DNA of 64,000 nt, from assembly GCF_002575655.3 (NCBI RefSeq), contig NC_053037.3, positions 571,742,880 to 571,806,879 on the forward strand, in the 5' to 3' direction. Both the position numbers and the translations under genes were made by a program. Shown here in pieces: positions 59,790-64,000 of the stretch. How positions within the stretch are numbered: position 1 is the stretch's first letter; the number at the start of each line of letters is the position of its first letter. The notes under the pieces were generated by a model, which was not told the origin of the DNA, did no database searches, and saw only the letters and a program-made list of their open reading frames with translations. Source of the DNA: Aegilops tauschii subsp. strangulata (lineage: Eukaryota; Streptophyta; Magnoliopsida; Poales; Poaceae).

Positions 59790-61960
59790 GACGAACTGAA
59801 CTTTGATGTTAGACAAGCACATGATAGGAGGATGTAATATGTATGAAAAACAGGACGAAAGAGATAACCAGAACTATGATGTGTAAACTAAGAAGAAGAC
59901 ATTTCACCAAATTAGAAGCAATGCAATGGAAGGTAGACAACATATGAAAGATGCTACAAATATCATTCTGCCAAGTTAACAGTGTCTCATCATAAATGGT
60001 GCTTAAACAAATGTGAAGCAGTACAAGAAATAAATCATATGCAAGATGCAAACAACATCACACTACCATGTTAGTGGTCTCTCGTCATTAGTGCCATTGC
60101 ATATTCACAGCATTGCATATTCACAGCTTATGATGTGTAAACTAAGGAGAAGGCATTTCAACAAATTAGAAGCAATGAAAGCTAGACACCATATGAAAGA
60201 TGCAACGAATATCACTCTACCAAGTTAAAACTGTCTCGTCATAAGTGCCATTTTAACAAATTAGTAGTACAAGCTAGAAAAGAATGTGAGATGTAACCTA
60301 TATCACACTCCGAAGTCAAACGTGTCTTATGATAAGTGATTGTTGCAGGTTACACAACAGTAGTAATTTGATGTAAGAACATGGTGTGATAGATAGATAT
60401 TGTATGTTCTAGAAACAGGAACACCTGTCTTATTCAAGTATAATGTGTAAAGTAAGCAGATGGAATTCAACAAAAGTAGAAGCAATACAAGCTAGACATC
60501 ACACATAACATGCAACCACATATAACAGTGCCAAGTTAGAGGGAGCACTGGTGATGCTGCACTAGGGGAGATGGCCTCATCATAAACACAGCTTTTTTGA
60601 GTGCCTATGCATGTGTTGTCTTGGAAATCATCTTGGGGGTGTGGAGGAGTAGAAACTGTAGAGGCCCTCCGTTCGGAAGGAGCACCTTTATCCGATGCCT
60701 TGCTAACTTCCTTCCGCTTTATTGATTTTGAATTTTCAAGTAAAACCGACAAGAAAAAGCAATAAAATTCTCTCTTCAGAACTCATTCATGCATGATACT
60801 GACAATCACTACTTTGATGTAAGGCAAACACATGATACCAGGATGGAATATGTACGAAAAATAGGACGGCATGGCATGTTCACAACTGTTTGTGTAAACT
60901 ATGCAGAAACCATTCCAGCAAATAAGAAGCAATGCAAGCTAGACACCACATGAAATATGCACCCAATATGACTCTGCCAAGTTAAAAGCGTCCCATCATA
61001 AATGGAATTTCAACAAATTAGAAGCAGCGCATGCTATAAATCATATGAAAGATGCAACTAATATCGCACTGCATATACTAAAGGTCTCTCGTCATGTTGA
61101 TTGATGCGGGATACAAAAAAACAATAATTTTATGTAAGGACTTGCTTAATAGACAGATGTACTATGTACTAAATACAGGAAGGCATGTCACATTAACAGG
61201 TATAATGTATAAGCTAAGCAGACTAGCACATGCAGTTTAACCAGATTGGAAGAATTACAATCTAGACACCATATGCAACATGCAACCACATATCACGCTG
61301 CCAAGTTAGAGCAAGCACCTGTGATGCTAGTGTAGGGGAAATGCTGTAATCAACTACAGAGCTACGTTCACTATCTTCATCTAGCATTTCTGTTTCTTGA
61401 GAATCATGTCGGGAGGCTGACGCTGCATTCTTTAAATGAGGAGTAGTCCCCTTGCCTGCCTGCCTCGTCATAAGTGATTGATGAGGGATACACAAGAACA
61501 TTAGTTTGATGTAAGAACATGGTTAATACACAGATGTACTAGTATGTACCAAAAACAGAAAGGCTTGTCATATTCAAAGGTATAATGTGTAAGCTAAGCA
61601 GATGCAATTTAACCAAATTGGAAGCAATACAAGCTAGACATCCGGCTGGAGTGGTGAGCATCATCATCTAGGACCTGAGAGCCTGGTGGGAGGCGGGCTG
61701 CTTCGCCACCATCGCAGCTTTTTAGTTGGCTTCCAGGTGATGCCTATCTTTGCTGGGCTTGTCACTGGCTCGGCCAGTGCCCTGACTAGCTATTTGTCTT
61801 CTAGTGCTCACGGGATGGTGGTTCATGTAAAAAAATATCTTTCCTTATCTTACCGACTTCGGCCTTTCGAATACAAGCTAGACACCATATGGAACATGCA
61901 ACCACATATGACACCGCGAAGTTAAAGCAAGCAACTGGGATGGTGGTTCATTGCGAGCGA
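59790..61960. repeat. Degenerate repeat array inside E6
   Basis: Around ten diverged copies of a unit containing GCTAGACACCATATGAAAGA, then CCAAGTTA(A/G)A and GTCTC(G/A)TCATAAGTG. Clear copies lie near 59935, 60030, 60180, 60270, 60490, 60945, 61035, 61265 and 61880. Spacing is irregular, with larger duplicated blocks of roughly 630-770 bp. Confidence 0.7.
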
Positions 61961-62129
61961 GGTCATCAACTCCAGAGCTATGTTTACCGTCTCCATCTGC
62001 TGACACTACACCCTTTATAGCGCTGTAACGTGTCTTGCCTACCCGCATACGAAGCTGGAGCGACTTCTCTCTTTTATTTTTGGCTTCTCTCATGGCAGCA
62101 GAGTCTGAAATACCCTTGCATAAAAACAC
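60550..62129 (-). CDS. Three duplicated candidate exons in E6
   Basis: Minus-strand ORFs at 60752-60492, 61501-61262 and 62129-61878 differ at their N-terminal parts, but each ends in related sequence (ISPSAAS, ISPTLAS, NEPPS) followed by a donor-like GTGCTTGC or GTTGCTTGC and then a shared MWLHV translation of the repeat. Probable exon ends are near 60549, 61319 and 61936. They are Ser/Lys/Glu-rich without a domain. They may be serial 5' exons of the Transposase_24 gene or duplicated decoys; splicing cannot be shown from sequence. Confidence 0.45.
61641..61869. mobile_element. Short insertion with 15-bp target duplication (non-LTR-like)
   Basis: A 229-bp segment unlike its surroundings is flanked by the identical 15-mer AATACAAGCTAGACA (61626-61640 and 61870-61884). 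Other copies of the local repeat have this sequence once, so it is a true duplication. The length of the duplication suggests target-primed insertion (SINE or truncated LINE). No clear poly(A) tail or A/B boxes are visible. Confidence 0.6.
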
Positions 62130-64000
62130 AATAGTGAGGGTAAGGGTGAAGTGTGTGCAAAACTAGTGCACTGTAAAAGTAGCAGATAGCAGGTGGCTGA
62201 AAAATAAATGCCAGGAGACATATGATATCTCTACAACATTGCATGGCAAACAAAATTAGATTCTATGATTTTGTAATATATGAGCACAGGAAATGCAGGT
62301 ACTCCTCCAGCACACCACCACATGTGGTCATATCTAAGACAACAGTCGACTGAAAATAAATAGGTCCGTCGATTTTTTTAATGAACCGTCCGATCTATAA
62401 GGAACGGGCAGATGGCCTTCGTCTTCCTCCCGCCAGTCACTGTTGACAATCTTTCTCTAACTGCCAGCGACCACCGGCCCAGACCCCTGCCTCCGCCGCC
62501 CCGCCCTCCCATCGACCTCACACCACCGCCGTGCTTGGCAGCGCCCCCAGGCCATCCCTTTAATCCTGGCCGACCTCCAGATCGGGCGCCAGTAGCTCTA
62601 GGCCGCACATGCCCCTAAGATAAACAGCAAGGGAATGCTTCCGTTAATTGGGAATCAACTGGCCAGAAATTGAATTCAGGGGGGCGACGGACCTCTAGCT
62701 AAGGTGAAATAGTATATGAGGAGAAACCTTGTGCATCGCGAGTTACTAGGAACATCTAGTATTAGGAAGAAGCGGTCAACTAGTGTCTTCTGTGGGATGA
62801 ATACCGTGCAAGCAGAGACGTAAGATTTGCACGAATAAGGGAAGAGGAGTACCTTTTTCGGTTGCCGGTGCGGTCACCTCCACATGTCGTGCCGATCTTC
62901 TTCATTTTACCGGGGGAACCGATGTTCTGGAGGGTGCAGGCTTGGACAAACCCATGGCCAAATTGTTGACTGTGTTGCCGTGGCCGTATGTCGACGGAGG
63001 GGAAGCAGATCCGAGGCGGCGAAGGACGGCGTAGCAGGAACAACTCCGGTGCGGTGGAGGGTAGCGAAGTTGGAGCGGCAGCGGTGAGGCGCAGGACGGT
63101 GTGGTTGAACTGGCTTGGGTACGGACGGCTCGGCCTCGGCTTCAACTACTAGCCGTGGAGGGCGTTGCGGTTGAGGTTGCGGTGGACGACGACGTCGGGG
63201 TATCGGCTCCGGCGTGATGGAGGAGGGCGGTGGTTGATGGGTCGGATGGGGTGGCGGACGCCGGGGTTTCGCGACTGGTGGAGAGGTAGTTTTGGCGCCC
63301 ACGGAGTATGAATGGTGAATCCGACGGGTGGGGGGGGGGAACCATGTTTCGGTCTGGGACGCGCTTGTTTTTGGCTTTTTTGAATAGAAGATGGGACGCG
63401 CTTGTTTGGAATTTGGGGAAGTACAAACTTTGCCCCCCTCTTCAATTTCGGGCCTACTGCGGGTCGGGGGTAGGATGGTAATCCCAGGTTTCCCAAATAG
63501 TGGGCGGGAGCGATTTCGGCCGCGCGCATGTGTGCTTAGGTGGCCATTGTGTATGAATGTTTTTCGGATGCGGTTGCGTGGCGTCTAGATGAAGCTACAA
63601 ACCTACCCCGGTTTAGACCTTTGGACGTCGGGCCACGGGTCGGAGTTATTAGAAAAGTAATTTCCTTGTACTACCAAACATTGGTCTCACGCGGTTTCGG
63701 GCGAGTAGAGGCTCTTTTGGCGCTTCGTTCGAAATTTTGAAACACAAGCATTCACGTTTAGAGTACTCTTGAACTATGAGGATAGACCTAAATAGACAAC
63801 GTTATATTTGACCTTGTATGTTTGAAAATCTCATTAAATTATCCGCTTCTTTTTGAAATTTTGACACTTGAAAATCCTATAACTACGATTATTTTGGAAT
63901 GGAGGAGCTAGGTTTGAATCTATTTTGTACACGACTACATATGCTATTATGTACAAAATCAGAGCAAAGATTGGTGCCCCCATAATTTAGGTATGGTTTA
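62130..64000 (-). other. E6 right part: intron, GC-rich block, no supported gene
   Basis: The minus-strand ORF at 63302-62907 is Pro/Arg-rich and follows GC content; it could be a 5' exon or leader of the E6 gene. A G homopolymer (about 63331-63340) and a duplicated TGGGACGCGCTTGTTT (about 63355 and 63393) are present. From 63600 the sequence becomes AT-rich with no feature I recognise. Confidence 0.4.

Larger units (their letters stand above)
55836..64000 (-). mobile_element. E6: CACTA (En/Spm) transposon with Transposase_24 gene, right end not found
   Basis: The left terminus is CACTACAAAAAAAATACAC at 55836, inside an LTR whose undisturbed copy is known. A GGCCC-rich subterminal region follows (56050-57090), then minus-strand exons of a PF03004-like protein (57415-59721), an intron with duplicated blocks, and a GC-rich possible promoter or first exon (62400-63330). 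No matching GTAGTG terminus appears before 64000, so the element continues past the window or its right end is lost. Confidence 0.8.

Noticed and set aside
62378..63529. Pro/Arg-rich ORFs as a host gene at the right edge
   Set aside because: Open in several frames, no domain, and within the expected extent of E6; kept only as a possible leader exon.
1..64000. tRNA, rRNA or microRNA genes
   Set aside because: Apart from primer-binding sites complementary to tRNA ends, I saw no cloverleaf with A and B boxes, no rRNA segments and no convincing long miRNA-type hairpin.

Overview
This window reads as intergenic DNA from a large Triticeae grass genome (wheat, goatgrass or barley type). I find no host gene I can defend. 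Almost all of it is transposable elements inserted into one another. The Triticeae assignment rests on recognisable families: an Angela/BARE1-type copia element, a Sabrina-type gypsy element, LARD/Sukkula-like elements with about 4 kb LTRs and a noncoding core, and CACTA DNA transposons. Family names come from memory of their LTR ends and coding motifs, not from a search.

Layout, oldest layer first. (1) A Sabrina-like element holds 49376-55835: 5' LTR remnant, PBS, broken gag-protease, long noncoding 3' region, 3' LTR. (2) An Angela copia element (42533-49375, + strand) sits in its 5' LTR. (3) A LARD-like element, LARD-1 (36285-42532, minus), sits in Angela's 5' LTR. (4) A second LARD, LARD-2 (1-36284, minus, itself interrupted), sits in the core of LARD-1. 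(5) A gypsy element, here E2 (7571-34467, TSD ATTTG), sits in the 5' LTR of LARD-2. (6) E2 carries three insertions: a solo 4.2 kb LTR (7590-11778, TSD ATTAG), a gypsy element E3 (17781-27670, TSD CACAG, minus), and a CACTA element E4 (29542-33457, TSD CCC). Separately, a second CACTA, E6 (55836 to at least the window end), sits in the Sabrina-like 3' LTR and contains a short insertion with a 15-bp target duplication. The left ends of the three outermost nested elements lie beyond base 1.

Coding content. E2 has a broken sense gag-protease ORF (12262-15083) and, converging on it, a spliced antisense gene (33471 down to about 16620) with its own TATA box, a Transposase_28-like (PF04195) N-terminal region and a coiled-coil C-terminal region; E4 and E3 interrupt it. 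E3 encodes gag-protease-RT, but integrase and half of its 3' LTR are gone; before gag it has an intact 268-codon ORF whose N-terminal part looks like a double-stranded-RNA-binding fold. E6 carries minus-strand exons of an En/Spm-type Transposase_24 (PF03004) gene that look undamaged. All copia and Athila-like ORFs are decayed.

The best candidates for underdescribed biology are the dsRBD-like accessory ORF of E3, the antisense gene of E2, the duplicated-exon array inside E6, and the hairpin repeat array in the 3' region of the Sabrina-like element. None amounts to a demonstrated new system from sequence alone.
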